DNA from: Mariprofundus sp. EBB-1
GTDB lineage: Bacteria; Pseudomonadota; Zetaproteobacteria; Mariprofundales; Mariprofundaceae
DNA: 36,474 nt
Direction of reading: 5' to 3'
Assembly: GCF_003665155.1 (NCBI RefSeq)
Contig: NZ_RCFQ01000029.1
Location: 1-36,474, forward strand
Position numbers and translations under genes: made by a program. How positions within the stretch are numbered: position 1 is the stretch's first letter; each line of letters starts with the position of its first letter. The notes under the pieces are model-generated. The model worked only from the letters and a program-made list of their open reading frames with translations, was not told where the DNA came from and searched no databases. Of the stretch, positions 1-9,765 are shown one piece after another.

Positions 1-429
1 TGGAAATCCCCATATTCTTCTTCAGATCGATATAAACTCAGTGAACACACAAAAACGACTCTATCTTGGGCTTTTTGCTTGGTTGAGATGAACATTAACC
101 CCAGAGCTGCGTTTTCACACACTCTGGGCCGAACCCAGCCGGTCGCTGTATTGCAGTTGGGTGTACTTCCTATGACCCTGAATGATGAAAAACGCGTAAA
201 GCATACATTACGTTTAATGCGATTGTCCTACAATTGGCAGGGCACAACTTGCGTTTTTTCTAATAATCGCCAGTGTGCGCCGCCTCCAGATAGGGGGATC
301 ATCCTTTTATCTTCTTACCGGCCAATCACTGATGACCGGCGATTCGGGAAAATAATTCAGCATCCAGCACAATCAGTGATTTATTACACATGTATTAACA
401 TGGTCGGATGCGATGGACAAAAAAACTAA
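1..429. other. Long non-coding stretch upstream of rhlE
   Basis: I see no convincing gene here. A TTG-initiated 116-codon frame covers 79-429, but it has no ribosome-binding site, unusual composition and no recognisable domain, so I leave it out. The stretch can form two mutually exclusive hairpins. One pairs CTGGG (124-128) with CCCAG (134-138). The other pairs ACCCAGC (133-139) with GTTGGGT (156-162), including one G-U pair. RNA helicase genes often carry long regulatory leaders, so a structured rhlE leader is possible, but this is inference. Confidence 0.4.
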
Positions 430-1707
430 ATGAAATTTGAACAACTAGGTTTATCGGCCGAATTACTTCGCGCCGTGAAGGATCAAGGTTATACAACCAC
501 AACACCGGTACAGGAAAAATCCATTCCGGTGATTCTTGAAGGCCACGATGTATTGGCTGGTGCTCAGACAGGCACAGGAAAAACAGCAGGTTTTACCTTG
601 CCTATGCTGCATTTGATGCAGAACAATCACCCGGAACGTAAAAGTCATAACCGCCATGTGCGGGCATTGGTCTTGACGCCAACACGTGAATTGGCTGCTC
701 AGGTAGCTGAAAGCGTTGCTACTTATGGTAAATATCTACCACTGCGCTCAACCGTGGTATTTGGTGGCGTGGGCATTAATCCACAGATTCAGAAGCTCAA
801 TCGCGGTGTTGATATATTAGTGGCCACCCCCGGTCGTTTATTAGATTTGGCCAATCAGCGCAAAGTGGATCTGTCAAAAGTTGAATTCTTTGTCTTAGAT
901 GAAGCGGATCGTATGTTGGATATGGGCTTTATTCATGATATTCGCCGTGTCTTGAAACTACTGCCGCAAAAGCGTCAGAACTTGCTGTTTTCAGCTACAT
1001 TTTCAAAAGAAATCAAACAGCTGGCTAGTGGCTTTCTGAATTCTCCGGTATTTGTTGAAGTCGCACGCAATGAAACTACCCATCAGGTTACGCAGGTCAT
1101 TCATCCGGTAGGAAAATTGAAAAAGCGGGCACTATTATCAAAATTGATTTCAGAAGGTGAGTGGAAGCAGGTGCTTGTCTTTACCAAAACCAAACATGGT
1201 GCCAATAGACTTACCACTCAGCTGGAGAGCGATGGCATTCAGGCTTCTGCTATCCATGGTAACAAAAGCCAGACAGCACGAACTAAAGCCTTAGCTGCAT
1301 TTAAACAAGGTTCTATTCGTGTGTTGGTAGCAACGGACATTGCTGCGCGTGGTTTGGATATCGATCATCTGCCACATGTAGTGAACTATGAGTTGCCTAA
1401 TGTGCCGGAAGATTACGTGCATCGTATTGGCCGTACTGGCCGTGCTGGTAATACAGGTGAAGCTCTGTCACTGGTTTGTGGCGAAGAGAAAAAACTATTG
1501 GCTGATATTGAACGTCTGATCAAGACAAGTATTCCTAAGTTGATGATTGAGGGTTTTGAACCATCACCTGAAGATGAAAAAGCGACAAAACCAGCCGGTC
1601 AGAATAGAAAACCGGATCATCGTCGTCGTGACCCAAGCTCACCCCGTCGTCCGAGTCGTAACCGCAGACCCGCTAAACGTTCAGGTTCACCATCAAGCCA
1701 GGGCTAA
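430..1707 (+). CDS. rhlE: DEAD-box ATP-dependent RNA helicase, RhlE type
   Basis: This is an RNA helicase of the DEAD-box family, which remodels RNA duplexes in ribosome assembly and mRNA turnover. All core motifs are present in order: the Q motif near residues 20-33, Walker [11 protein letters not shown] (43-52), PTRELAAQ (84-91), TPGR (133-136), DEAD (157-160), SAT (188-190), [14 protein letters not shown] and [10 protein letters not shown]. The last 45 or so residues form a basic Arg/Pro/Ser-rich tail typical of RhlE-like proteins and likely to bind RNA. The length of 425 aa is normal. The ATG at 430 has only a weak GGA upstream. The stop codon overlaps the next start (TAATG), so the ferredoxin gene that follows is probably translationally coupled. 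Confidence 0.96.
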   Translation: MKFEQLGLSAELLRAVKDQGYTTTTPVQEKSIPVILEGHDVLAGAQTGTGKTAGFTLPMLHLMQNNHPERKSHNRHVRALVLTPTRELAAQVAESVATYGKYLPLRSTVVFGGVGINPQIQKLNRGVDILVATPGRLLDLANQRKVDLSKVEFFVLDEADRMLDMGFIHDIRRVLKLLPQKRQNLLFSATFSKEIKQLASGFLNSPVFVEVARNETTHQVTQVIHPVGKLKKRALLSKLISEGEWKQVLVFTKTKHGANRLTTQLESDGIQASAIHGNKSQTARTKALAAFKQGSIRVLVATDIAARGLDIDHLPHVVNYELPNVPEDYVHRIGRTGRAGNTGEALSLVCGEEKKLLADIERLIKTSIPKLMIEGFEPSPEDEKATKPAGQNRKPDHRRRDPSSPRRPSRNRRPAKRSGSPSSQG

Positions 1708-1916
1708 TGGACAAACAAAAACAACGTCTGGGTATATGCCATGGTCCTCGCTGCGGGGACTATGGTGGCAGGGCGATGGGAGAAGCGTTGATGGACAGGT
1801 CTATTTCTTTTGATCCACTGCCTTGCCAGAGCCTGTGCCCGCACGCACCCATTGCACGGGTAGATGGAAAGGTGTTACATCATACCAATCTGGAACAGGT
1901 GCTGGATTCACTGTAA
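1707..1916 (+). CDS. Mini thioredoxin-like [2Fe-2S] ferredoxin (NuoE-type cysteine pattern)
   Basis: This short protein of 69 aa carries the cysteine spacing of thioredoxin-like [2Fe-2S] ferredoxins such as NuoE: C11-x4-C16 in ICHGPRCGDYGG, and C40-x3-C44 in PCQSLCPHAP. The four cysteines should ligate a 2Fe-2S cluster, giving a small cytoplasmic electron carrier or sensor. NuoE-like domains are normally about 80-100 aa, so this is a minimal form. Its ATG overlaps the rhlE stop (TAATG), which implies coupled translation. The redox partner cannot be deduced from the neighbours. I am fairly sure of the fold assignment and unsure of the role. Confidence 0.8.
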   Translation: MDKQKQRLGICHGPRCGDYGGRAMGEALMDRSISFDPLPCQSLCPHAPIARVDGKVLHHTNLEQVLDSL

Positions 1917-1981
1917 GATTTTTTGTCGCGTAAAGTGATATGCTGAAACTCGTAATAATCATGATGGAGATAGTGTACACA

Positions 1982-2266
1982 ATGACACCTACCGCTATTC
2001 GTAATTTTAATGCAGATGCCCGTTTAGAAATCGATTGGGATGATGACTCCACAAGTTGCTATGCGCATGAACTGTTGCGGGTGCAATGCCCATGCGCTGA
2101 TTGCAGGGGTCATACACCTGAGCAGGCCAAAATCATTACAGGTAAAGAAGATGTGCGTGTAACGCATATTGAATTGATTGGTAACTACGCAGTTCGGATT
2201 GAGTTTGATGATGGGCATAATACAGGCCTATATACCTTCACTCATCTTCGTCATCAGATATTGTGA
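1982..2266 (+). CDS. DUF971 (GBBH-like N-terminal domain) protein
   Basis: This 94-aa protein matches the DUF971 / gamma-butyrobetaine hydroxylase N-terminal-like family. The characteristic stretch is HELLRVQCPCADCRGHTPEQ, at roughly residues 26-45, with three closely spaced cysteines that may bind metal. In this family the domain occurs alone or fused to Fe-S carrier proteins, and its stand-alone function is unknown. I chose the ATG at 1982 because GGAGA (1966-1970) lies 11 bases upstream and the family consensus begins about there. An earlier in-frame ATG at 1940 would add a 14-residue extension with no support. The stop overlaps the GTG start of the epimerase gene that follows. Confidence 0.88.
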   Translation: MTPTAIRNFNADARLEIDWDDDSTSCYAHELLRVQCPCADCRGHTPEQAKIITGKEDVRVTHIELIGNYAVRIEFDDGHNTGLYTFTHLRHQIL

Positions 2267-3177
2267 CGCATAAACCTATACAACGCATATTAATCTTAGG
2301 TTGCGGTTATGTCGGTGAAAAGCTGGCGATGGCTTGTTTGGCCGATGGCATGCAGGTGTTTGCTACGACACGTAATCAAGAGCGTGCAATCGCATTAGAT
2401 AAACGCGGTATCGCGTCTTATGTCGTATCTTCTCCGGCAGATTTACCCGATGCGTTGCTGGCATCTGTTGATGCGGTGCTGGATTCTATTCCACTTAGTC
2501 GTGATGAGCAGGGCATGCATGCGTCACAATTGCAATGGTTACCCTTGATCGTTGATAAGTGTTCAACGCTGCGTTGGGCCGCATACCTATCCACGACCGG
2601 TGTTTACGGCGATGCGGAGGGTGCCTGGGTAGATGAATCCTGGGTCTGCAAGCCAACAAGTGCACGTGGTAGCCAACGTTTGTTGGCCGAACAAGCATGG
2701 CTGCAATCATTGTTACCTGCAGAAGTATTTCGCTTGGCAGGTATCTATGGGCCTGAACGCAATATGTTTGCGCGTTTAAAAGCAGGGAATTATAAAGCCG
2801 TAGAGTGGCATCCAGCGCATTATTCCAGTCGCATACATATTGATGATATTGTGGCCGCATTAATGGCTGCCATGCAAAATCCACGATCAGGGCGTGTACT
2901 GAATCTGGCGGATGATTTGCCTTTGCCGCATGCGGAATATGTATGTGAAGTGGCAAAGCTGATTGGCGCTCCGGAGCCGGTTATCTTGACCGAGGAGGAA
3001 GGGGAACAACAGTTATCGCCTTCGGTGTTATCTTTCTTTCAGGATAATAAAAAGGTATCCAATCGATTGCTGCATAAGGAATTGTTATCCCAGCTTAAAT
3101 ATCCAGATTTTAGAGATGCTTTGCAGGAAATACTGGCTGGTCAGAGAGTCATAAACGTGCATGATTCGCCGTCATAA
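2263..3177 (+). CDS. NAD(P)-dependent epimerase/reductase, YeeZ-like SDR
   Basis: This is an extended short-chain dehydrogenase/reductase of 304 aa. A dinucleotide-binding GCGYVG (residues 13-18) lies close to the N-terminus. STTGVYGD (110-117) is the active-site strand typical of YeeZ-like epimerases, and EVFRLAGIYGP follows further along. Such proteins act in the cytoplasm on nucleotide sugars or unknown small substrates, and the substrate here is unknown. The start is GTG at 2263, overlapping the DUF971 stop by three bases (GTGA), which indicates translational coupling. It is about 30 aa longer than E. coli YeeZ, mostly at the C-terminus. Confidence 0.88.
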   Translation: MTHKPIQRILILGCGYVGEKLAMACLADGMQVFATTRNQERAIALDKRGIASYVVSSPADLPDALLASVDAVLDSIPLSRDEQGMHASQLQWLPLIVDKCSTLRWAAYLSTTGVYGDAEGAWVDESWVCKPTSARGSQRLLAEQAWLQSLLPAEVFRLAGIYGPERNMFARLKAGNYKAVEWHPAHYSSRIHIDDIVAALMAAMQNPRSGRVLNLADDLPLPHAEYVCEVAKLIGAPEPVILTEEEGEQQLSPSVLSFFQDNKKVSNRLLHKELLSQLKYPDFRDALQEILAGQRVINVHDSPS

Positions 3178-3205
3178 GCGTGGCGAATGATGAGGGGAAG
3201 TTTGC

Positions 3206-4135
3206 ATGGCAGGCAAAAAACAGCGTGACCAACTAATCGAGAAACTTGATGATGATGGTCAGGAGGAATTCGAGGATTTTCTTGATCATTTAGAAGCTAT
3301 TGATGATTCTCCTGATGGTCAGGTTCATCATCATCATCATTCGTCGACAAAGTCTTCTATAGGTTTGCTATTTACGAAAGTATTTGTAGTTACCACTGTG
3401 GTGATTTCATCGGTGTTATGGTTTGCATGGCCGGAAATAAACAGTAGTCAATTCGATCTTGCCCAACACTATCAAGAAGATGGCAAACTAGAGCGGGTTG
3501 TTGATCGCCTTCAGGCTCTAGAAGAGGCATTGAAACTCAGCAGTGAAGATAAAGCATACGATGAGCCGTTAAATGCATCTCATCAGGAGATCGAAACCGA
3601 CGCTGCAAAACGTGTCCAGCAGAAGCCTGAAACAGCCACATCCTCCCAGCCGATAAAGGTAAAAGAAGAATCATTAAAACAAGATAGCGTAGTGAAAGCC
3701 CAGCTTTTAGCCAAAAAGCAAGCTGAGGAAAAGTCAGCTAAATTAGAGGCTAAGCACGATGAAGCTGCCAAGTTGCTTCAACAGGAAACGTTGCCCAAGA
3801 CCGTTCAATATGAACCTCAACAAGTCAAAGCAAAACAGCAAAACAGCGATGTGTTGAATGTTGATACAACGGCCACTTTATCAACGCCATCAACAGCAAC
3901 TGCTTCGCAAGCAGTAACGCGTCCGTATGTGGCACTAACCGGTAAAAAGTTTTATATCTATCAAATATCTGTGGATGTTGCCAATGTGCGTAGTACTCCG
4001 AGTTCGGATGCCACCGTTGTTGCCAAGCTGAAACAAGGAACAAATGTGATCGTATTAAAACAAGAAGGGGATTGGTACCAGATTCGCCTGAATAAGCGTA
4101 AGCCGGCATGGGTTTACCACACACTGCTAAAATAG
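3206..4135 (+). CDS. Membrane-anchored SH3b-domain protein
   Basis: This 309-aa protein has four parts: an acidic N-terminal cytoplasmic segment, a natural run of five histidines (residues 41-45), one transmembrane helix (about 52-75), and a long Gln/Lys/Glu-rich linker followed by a bacterial SH3 domain at about 247-309 (VDVANVRSTPS ... GDWYQIRL ... AWVYHTLL). The topology implies an N-in/C-out bitopic protein with its SH3b domain in the periplasm. SH3b domains usually bind peptidoglycan peptides, so a cell-wall role is plausible. GAGGGGAAG precedes the ATG by a good distance. It is the last gene of the plus-strand cluster and stops one base before the priA stop on the other strand. Confidence 0.8.
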   Translation: MAGKKQRDQLIEKLDDDGQEEFEDFLDHLEAIDDSPDGQVHHHHHSSTKSSIGLLFTKVFVVTTVVISSVLWFAWPEINSSQFDLAQHYQEDGKLERVVDRLQALEEALKLSSEDKAYDEPLNASHQEIETDAAKRVQQKPETATSSQPIKVKEESLKQDSVVKAQLLAKKQAEEKSAKLEAKHDEAAKLLQQETLPKTVQYEPQQVKAKQQNSDVLNVDTTATLSTPSTATASQAVTRPYVALTGKKFYIYQISVDVANVRSTPSSDATVVAKLKQGTNVIVLKQEGDWYQIRLNKRKPAWVYHTLLK

Positions 4136-4136
4136 C

Positions 4137-6323
4137 TTACATCATATCCTGAGGGTCAACATCGATACGGATACGCACATCGCGTGATGTGGGCATGGCA
4201 GATAAAGTCGCTTCCAGTTTCCACGGTAGCAGTTTGCGCGATGGATCACGCAGCAGCACTTCAATACGAAATTGACCTGCAATACGTTCCATGGGGCATG
4301 GCATTGGGCCACTGATACTGACATTCTCTAAGGTTTTGCATAATGAGACACATTGTTTGGCAATCTGGTTGGCTCTTTCTAACTTTCTTGCAGAGAAAAC
4401 GATGCGTACCCAACGTGCAAAGGGAGGGAAGCTCAACATTTCTCTTAATTGCAGCTCATTATTCATGGTCGATTCAGCCTGTGATTCAGAGATACGCTGA
4501 AACCATTCAGCTTCAGGCATACGCGTTTGAATGATGACCTGACCGGCTTTTTCACCACGGCCTGCACGCCCGGTTACCTGTGTCATCTGCTGCCACCAGC
4601 GTTCACCAGCCCGGAAATCAGGCATGCTGACACCCAGATCGGCATTGATGACACCAACCAGCGTAACATTGGGGAAATCATGACCTTTGACCAACATCTG
4701 CGTGCCGATGAGGCAATTCAGTTGGCCCTGTTCAAAATCCGTTAGTGTTTTCTCTAGTCGGGCATGACTGGTGATGACATCGCGGTCAAAACGTGCAAAA
4801 CGCAGTTCAGGTAGTTTTTCAGTCAACCACTCTTCTAATTTTTCAGTACCTTCGCCCAGAGGCATAAAGGCCACCTCACCACAACATTCACATGTTTGCG
4901 GCACTCGGCGACGGAAACCACAGCTGTGACAGCGTAACTGGCCAGCTCTGCGGTGTAGCGTTAAACGCATCGAACAGGCATGACACTCCGGCACATCACC
5001 ACAGGCAGTACATTGAAGTGCGGGTGAATAACCACGACGATTTAAAAATAGAATGGATTGCTCTTTGTTTGCCAGGTTTTCTTGCAGGGCGGTGAATAAG
5101 GCTGTTGATACAGGGCCTTCCTCTTGTCGCATATCAATAATTCTTGAGGCAATGGGAGCGTTGTTTGATGCAATTCGCTGTGGCAAGTTGAGACGTTGAT
5201 ACACACCACTTATCACCTGTTTCCAGCTTTCCAGACTTGGCGTGGCCGAACCCAGTACAATGGGTATATTGAGCTCCTGAGCCAATAATACTCCCATATC
5301 ACGGGCCGAATAGCTCATGCCTTCCTGCTGTTTAAAACTGGCATCATGTTCCTCATCAACTACGATCAATGCTAGCTTGGGCAGGGGTAGAAACAGGGCG
5401 GAACGTGTGCCAATCAAGATGTCGGTATCTTGCAAATGTTGGCGTACCTGCAAACGCTCTTTAGTCGTCATGGCCGAATGCCATAAAGCCACCTGCTTGA
5501 AACGCTCTCTTAAGCGCATTAACCATAAGGGTGTCAGGCCAATTTCCGGTACCAATACCAGCACTTGACCACCGGATGCGATAACCGTTTGTGCAGCCTT
5601 AAGATAGACCTCCGTTTTACCTGAACCCGTACAGCCAAATAGTAGAAATGCTTGGAACTTATCTAAGGAAGCTGTGATTGAAGTGATCGCTGTATGTTGT
5701 GCTTCTGTCGCTTTGGGTGGAGGCGTATCTCCACACGCTTGGTCTTTTTTTACCCACAATGGATCATGTACAACTTCTTCAATCAGGCCACTTGCACAGC
5801 TTTGATTAATCAGGTGGCGCATACCAGGGCTATCGTCGCATCGCTGTAACACTGTCTTTAATGAAATGGCTGCACGCGTTTGAAAAAGCTTTGTTAATAA
5901 TGTTGATTGTTGATTTAATGTTGTTGGTTCAGGGCAACGGAAGCGGCGGGTATCATGTTGAGCGGCCCAACCCAGGGCACTACCCCATAATTCGCCGGGT
6001 TGGGCTAAATAGTAGCGTCCAACACGGTTTAACCACTTGGTTCTGGCCTGATCAAGCAGAGGTGACTCATCCAGTCGATCCAATACGCTTTTATACTTGT
6101 TTTCATGATCAGGCTCTGCAGTGACATAATTGATGATTACACCAATGCGTTTACCTTTGCCAAAAGGCACCTGGACACGGATGCCAGTGATGGGTTTACC
6201 CAAAAAATCGGGCCATAGATATGTGAATGTACCAGCCAATGGCGCAAAGACAGCGATTTCAACGTATGTTACGTGATGGTTTGTATGTTGTGTTGCTGAA
6301 ATAGTAGAGGCGGGAGCGGACAT
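4137..6323 (-). CDS. priA: Primosomal protein N' (replication restart helicase PriA)
   Basis: PriA is a 3'-to-5' superfamily 2 DNA helicase that recognises stalled forks and reloads the replisome. The 728-aa product has an N-terminal 3'-DNA-binding region beginning at YVEIAVFAPL, Walker A GCTGSGKT (230-237), DEEH (323-326) and LGSATPS (358-364). A complete PriA zinc-binding array follows: C438/C441, C447/C450, C465/C468 and C478/C481. The length is normal. The start at 6323 gives an N-terminal extension of about 18 residues before the conserved region, and no strong Shine-Dalgarno sequence precedes it. The gene lies 10 bp downstream of the dehydratase gene and converges with the SH3b gene with a 1-bp gap. 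Confidence 0.97.
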   Translation of the reverse strand: MSAPASTISATQHTNHHVTYVEIAVFAPLAGTFTYLWPDFLGKPITGIRVQVPFGKGKRIGVIINYVTAEPDHENKYKSVLDRLDESPLLDQARTKWLNRVGRYYLAQPGELWGSALGWAAQHDTRRFRCPEPTTLNQQSTLLTKLFQTRAAISLKTVLQRCDDSPGMRHLINQSCASGLIEEVVHDPLWVKKDQACGDTPPPKATEAQHTAITSITASLDKFQAFLLFGCTGSGKTEVYLKAAQTVIASGGQVLVLVPEIGLTPLWLMRLRERFKQVALWHSAMTTKERLQVRQHLQDTDILIGTRSALFLPLPKLALIVVDEEHDASFKQQEGMSYSARDMGVLLAQELNIPIVLGSATPSLESWKQVISGVYQRLNLPQRIASNNAPIASRIIDMRQEEGPVSTALFTALQENLANKEQSILFLNRRGYSPALQCTACGDVPECHACSMRLTLHRRAGQLRCHSCGFRRRVPQTCECCGEVAFMPLGEGTEKLEEWLTEKLPELRFARFDRDVITSHARLEKTLTDFEQGQLNCLIGTQMLVKGHDFPNVTLVGVINADLGVSMPDFRAGERWWQQMTQVTGRAGRGEKAGQVIIQTRMPEAEWFQRISESQAESTMNNELQLREMLSFPPFARWVRIVFSARKLERANQIAKQCVSLCKTLENVSISGPMPCPMERIAGQFRIEVLLRDPSRKLLPWKLEATLSAMPTSRDVRIRIDVDPQDMM

Positions 6324-6333
6324 AGCTGATCAA

Positions 6334-8196
6334 TCAACTATCTAATTTCATCGGGGTGAATTCAGGGACCAGTTGTTGAAGTTTTTGATGCAATAATTGA
6401 ATGTCGCGTTTACCAGAAGCGATACGCAAATCTTCAAGTAGTTGCTGGATATCAGACCAGTTCATTTCACGACTGTCAGATAACATGATTTTTGGGTGTG
6501 ATGTGGCAACCAATGTTTCCGCATCGTGAAAGAGTTCTTCAAATAGTTTTTCACCCGGACGTAAGCCTGTAAAGTTGATTTCAATATCCTGACCGGGTTC
6601 CAAGCCTGTTAAACGGATCATCTGTTCGGCCAGATCAACAATTTTGACGGGTTCCCCCATATCAAGCACAAAAATTTCTCCGCCTTCACCCATGCTGCCA
6701 GCCTGTAAAATCAGACTGCTTGCTTCAGGAATGGTCATAAAATAACGGGTGATATCAGGATGGGTCACTGTGACAGGTCCACCAGCCTCAATCTGTTTCC
6801 GAAAAAGAGGTACAACGGAACCTGCCGAGCCCAGCACATTACCAAAGCGGGTGGTGATGAAAGCGGTATTTTCACTGCGGCGATTTAAATTCTGGCAGTA
6901 AATTTCTGCTGAACGTTTGCTTGCTCCCATGACATTAGTGGGGTTCACTGCTTTATCGGTTGAAATTTGAATGAATTTCTTCACACCATGCTCGACTGCC
7001 AAATCTGCCAATTGGCATGTGCCCAATACGTTGGTTTTCACACCTTCAGCCGGATTTTGCTCGACCAGTGGTACATGTTTATAGGCGGCGGCATTGAATA
7101 CGACGTCTGGCTTAAAGCGTTCAAATAAGCATGACATGCGCTCGATATCACGAATATCACCGAGCAGCGCTTCAAGAATGCAACTGTTGTTGGAGCGTTT
7201 GAGCAATTCTCCTTCAATGGAATAGAGGTTGAACTCACCATGATCAAGCAGTAAAAGCTTTGCCGGCTTGTGTTGCAACACTTGGCGACACAACTCCGAG
7301 CCGATAGAACCACCGGCTCCGGTTACCAGTATGCATCGATCTGTCAGCAGATGATGAATGTTAGAATTATCAAGATTATCGATAATATCCCTGCCCAGCA
7401 GGTCTTCAATTTGTACCTGTCTGAGGCGAGATATCTCTACTTTTCCATCAGCAAGGTCGGCAACAGAGGGTAGGGTGCGGCAAGTAATGGCATGTTTTTG
7501 ACAGGTATCGACCACGTTTTGAATAACGCGATGGGCTGAAGAAGGCATACACAACAAAACCACTTCAACATCATATTTTTTAAGCACGTGTTCGATATCA
7601 TTCAGGTGGCCAATAACACGTATTCCATGGATTTCCTGCCCTTGTCGTCTGTTGGAATCATCAAGAAAACCAATGGCTTCATAAGGGCCTGATTTTTGCA
7701 GGTCACGAACCAACAGCTCTCCGGCCTGACCAGCTCCAATCAACAGCGCACGTTTGCTATCAAGGCGATTAAGGTTGAGATGGTGATCTTTCAACCAGCG
7801 ATACAACATGCGGGGGGCAGCCAGTCCCAGAATTAAAATAAGCGGATATAACACCAATACAGTACGCGGCATGTTTTCAAGACGCTGCCATATAAATACA
7901 ATCACAAACGAGATAATCGTCCCTAGCAGCACCGCCTTGAGTATGCGCAATAGATCCGGCAGCGAGGCAAAGCGCCAAATGCCGCGATATAGTCCGAAAT
8001 ACCAAAAAGTAATGGCTTGAACGGGTAGAGATACAACGATCAGGTGCTGGAAGGCATCAACGTGAGACACCGGAATATACGTTAAATTAAAACGTAGCCA
8101 GAAAGCCAATAAAACTGCTGCAGGCACCCACAATAGATCATGCAGGAAGGCCATCCAGCGATTGCGAAATGAGAAGAGCTTACGCATACCTAGCAT
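6334..8196 (-). CDS. Membrane UDP-sugar 4,6-dehydratase, WbpM/CapD/PglF family
   Basis: This 620-aa inner-membrane enzyme belongs to the nucleotide-sugar dehydratase/epimerase family that starts synthesis of modified amino sugars for surface glycans. About four transmembrane helices occupy residues 15-130. A first Rossmann-like domain carries GAGQAG (154-159). The catalytic SDR domain carries TGAGGSIG (292-299), NAAAYKHVP (368-376) and the family active-site block STDKAVNPTNVMGASKR (412-428), in which Met stands where most SDRs have Tyr, as is usual here. The likely substrate is UDP-GlcNAc. It stands apart from other glycan genes, between purF and priA. Alternative start codons exist within the first four residues. 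Confidence 0.92.
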   Translation of the reverse strand: MLGMRKLFSFRNRWMAFLHDLLWVPAAVLLAFWLRFNLTYIPVSHVDAFQHLIVVSLPVQAITFWYFGLYRGIWRFASLPDLLRILKAVLLGTIISFVIVFIWQRLENMPRTVLVLYPLILILGLAAPRMLYRWLKDHHLNLNRLDSKRALLIGAGQAGELLVRDLQKSGPYEAIGFLDDSNRRQGQEIHGIRVIGHLNDIEHVLKKYDVEVVLLCMPSSAHRVIQNVVDTCQKHAITCRTLPSVADLADGKVEISRLRQVQIEDLLGRDIIDNLDNSNIHHLLTDRCILVTGAGGSIGSELCRQVLQHKPAKLLLLDHGEFNLYSIEGELLKRSNNSCILEALLGDIRDIERMSCLFERFKPDVVFNAAAYKHVPLVEQNPAEGVKTNVLGTCQLADLAVEHGVKKFIQISTDKAVNPTNVMGASKRSAEIYCQNLNRRSENTAFITTRFGNVLGSAGSVVPLFRKQIEAGGPVTVTHPDITRYFMTIPEASSLILQAGSMGEGGEIFVLDMGEPVKIVDLAEQMIRLTGLEPGQDIEINFTGLRPGEKLFEELFHDAETLVATSHPKIMLSDSREMNWSDIQQLLEDLRIASGKRDIQLLHQKLQQLVPEFTPMKLDS

Positions 8197-8275
8197 CGTG
8201 ATAACCCATCAGTACTGTGATCTCTATATAGCATAAAGATAGTATGTCCTAAATGGATAGCAGGGGACAATGTGC

Positions 8276-9706
8276 TTATTCTTTTTTATTGTGAATGCGT
8301 AACAAGGAGAGTTGAGGGGATCTCTCTTTTTTAACCGGTACCGGATAATCACCCGAAAAACAGGCATCACAATGTGATGAACGTGGTTTACCCACTGCCT
8401 TGTACATGCCCTCATAACTGACAAAGGCCAGTGAATCTGCACCAATTGCCTGACGCATCTCTTCCAGATTCATTTTGTTGGCCATCAATTCATCTTCATT
8501 GGGCGTATCCACACCATAAAAACAGGAGTGTCTGGTTGGTGGGCTGGAGATGCGCATATGAATCTCTTTGGCTCCAGCCGCGCGAACCATTTCAACAATT
8601 TTGCGGCTGGTGGTACCACGTACAATGGAGTCATCCACCAGTACAACACTTTTTCCTTCGATAAGCTGACGGTTAGGGTTTAATTTCAGTTTAACACCAA
8701 AATTACGGATAGACTGACGTGGTTCAATAAATGTACGACCCACATAATGATTGCGAATCAGTCCCATTTGGAAGGGGATATTGGCCGTTTCGGCAAACCC
8801 CATGGCTGGTGGTACACCTGAGTCGGGAACAGGAATCACAAGGTCTGCGTTAACAGGTGCTTCTTTGGCCAGTTCCACGCCAATTTCATAACGCGCTTTA
8901 TAGACGTTCACACCCTCAAGGGTGGAGTCCGGGCGGGCAAAATAGACGTATTCAAATACACAAAATTTTGGCGAGCAGTTTTTGAAAGGGTGCAGACTCT
9001 GCAAGCCATCATGATCAATCACTATCATTTCACCGGGTTCGACATCGCGTACATAGGTTGCACCGACTAAATCAAAGGCACAGGTTTCTGAAGCTAGTAT
9101 CCATGCGTCATCGAGTTTGCCCAGTACCAGAGGACGAATACCATGCAGATCACGCATGCCAACCAGACGATGTTCGCCTAAAACCAACAGTGAAAATGCA
9201 CCGGTTAACTGGCTAACAGCTTCTGCCATACGGTCTTTCATGGTTAATGCTTTGCTGCGCGCAACCAGATGAATCAAGACTTCGGTATCTGAACTGGATT
9301 GAAAAATTGAGCCCTGTTTTTCCAACTGTTTGCGAAGTTCAGGCGCATTGACGATATTACCGTTATGACACATCGCAATGCCACCATGCTGATATTCATA
9401 GGCAAATGGTTGGCAGTTGCGCAAGCCTGATTCACCGGATGTGGAATAACGGACATGACCAATACTATGTGGGCCAACGAGCTCTTTAATATCTGTCTTT
9501 TTAAATATATCTGCGACTAAACCCATGCCGCGATGGGTGTTGAAAGACTTTTCATCGGTGCTGACGATGCCTGCAGACTCTTGTCCGCGGTGTTGCTGGG
9601 CATAGAGGCCCAGATAGGTCAAGTTGGCAGCTTCAGAATGGTTAAATACACCAAAAACACCACATTCATCATGAAAATGGTCATGTTTATCGACTTCAAC
9701 GCGCAT
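8276..9706 (-). CDS. purF: Amidophosphoribosyltransferase, Fe-S type
   Basis: PurF catalyses the first committed step of purine synthesis, transferring glutamine amide nitrogen to PRPP. The N-terminus reads as a 14-residue propeptide followed by the nucleophile in ECGVFGVF (Cys15), so self-cleavage is expected. The glutaminase and phosphoribosyltransferase domains follow, with PRPP loop VVLVDDSIVRGTTS. The cysteines matching the 4Fe-4S ligands of the Bacillus-type enzyme are present: one before VFEYVYFARP, one in RHSCFYG, and the pair in HCDAC near the C-terminus. This is therefore not the E. coli type. I chose the ATG at 9706 (476 aa) because AAGGAA lies 8 bases upstream and the propeptide length fits. 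A GTG at 9766 would add 20 residues. Confidence 0.97.
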   Translation of the reverse strand: MRVEVDKHDHFHDECGVFGVFNHSEAANLTYLGLYAQQHRGQESAGIVSTDEKSFNTHRGMGLVADIFKKTDIKELVGPHSIGHVRYSTSGESGLRNCQPFAYEYQHGGIAMCHNGNIVNAPELRKQLEKQGSIFQSSSDTEVLIHLVARSKALTMKDRMAEAVSQLTGAFSLLVLGEHRLVGMRDLHGIRPLVLGKLDDAWILASETCAFDLVGATYVRDVEPGEMIVIDHDGLQSLHPFKNCSPKFCVFEYVYFARPDSTLEGVNVYKARYEIGVELAKEAPVNADLVIPVPDSGVPPAMGFAETANIPFQMGLIRNHYVGRTFIEPRQSIRNFGVKLKLNPNRQLIEGKSVVLVDDSIVRGTTSRKIVEMVRAAGAKEIHMRISSPPTRHSCFYGVDTPNEDELMANKMNLEEMRQAIGADSLAFVSYEGMYKAVGKPRSSHCDACFSGDYPVPVKKERSPQLSLLRIHNKKE

Positions 9707-9765
9707 GCTTGTTTCCTTGGCGAGGGTGGGTTTCAATTGGATATCCTTGATGATTTTTTGTTTCA

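Noticed and set aside
79-429. A 116-codon open frame before rhlE
   Set aside because: It starts at TTG with no ribosome-binding site, has no recognisable domain and unnatural composition. A non-coding leader is more likely.
3326-3340. Run of five histidine codons resembling an affinity tag
   Set aside because: It lies internally in a native protein with acidic and basic flanks and no vector sequence. It is a natural low-complexity stretch.
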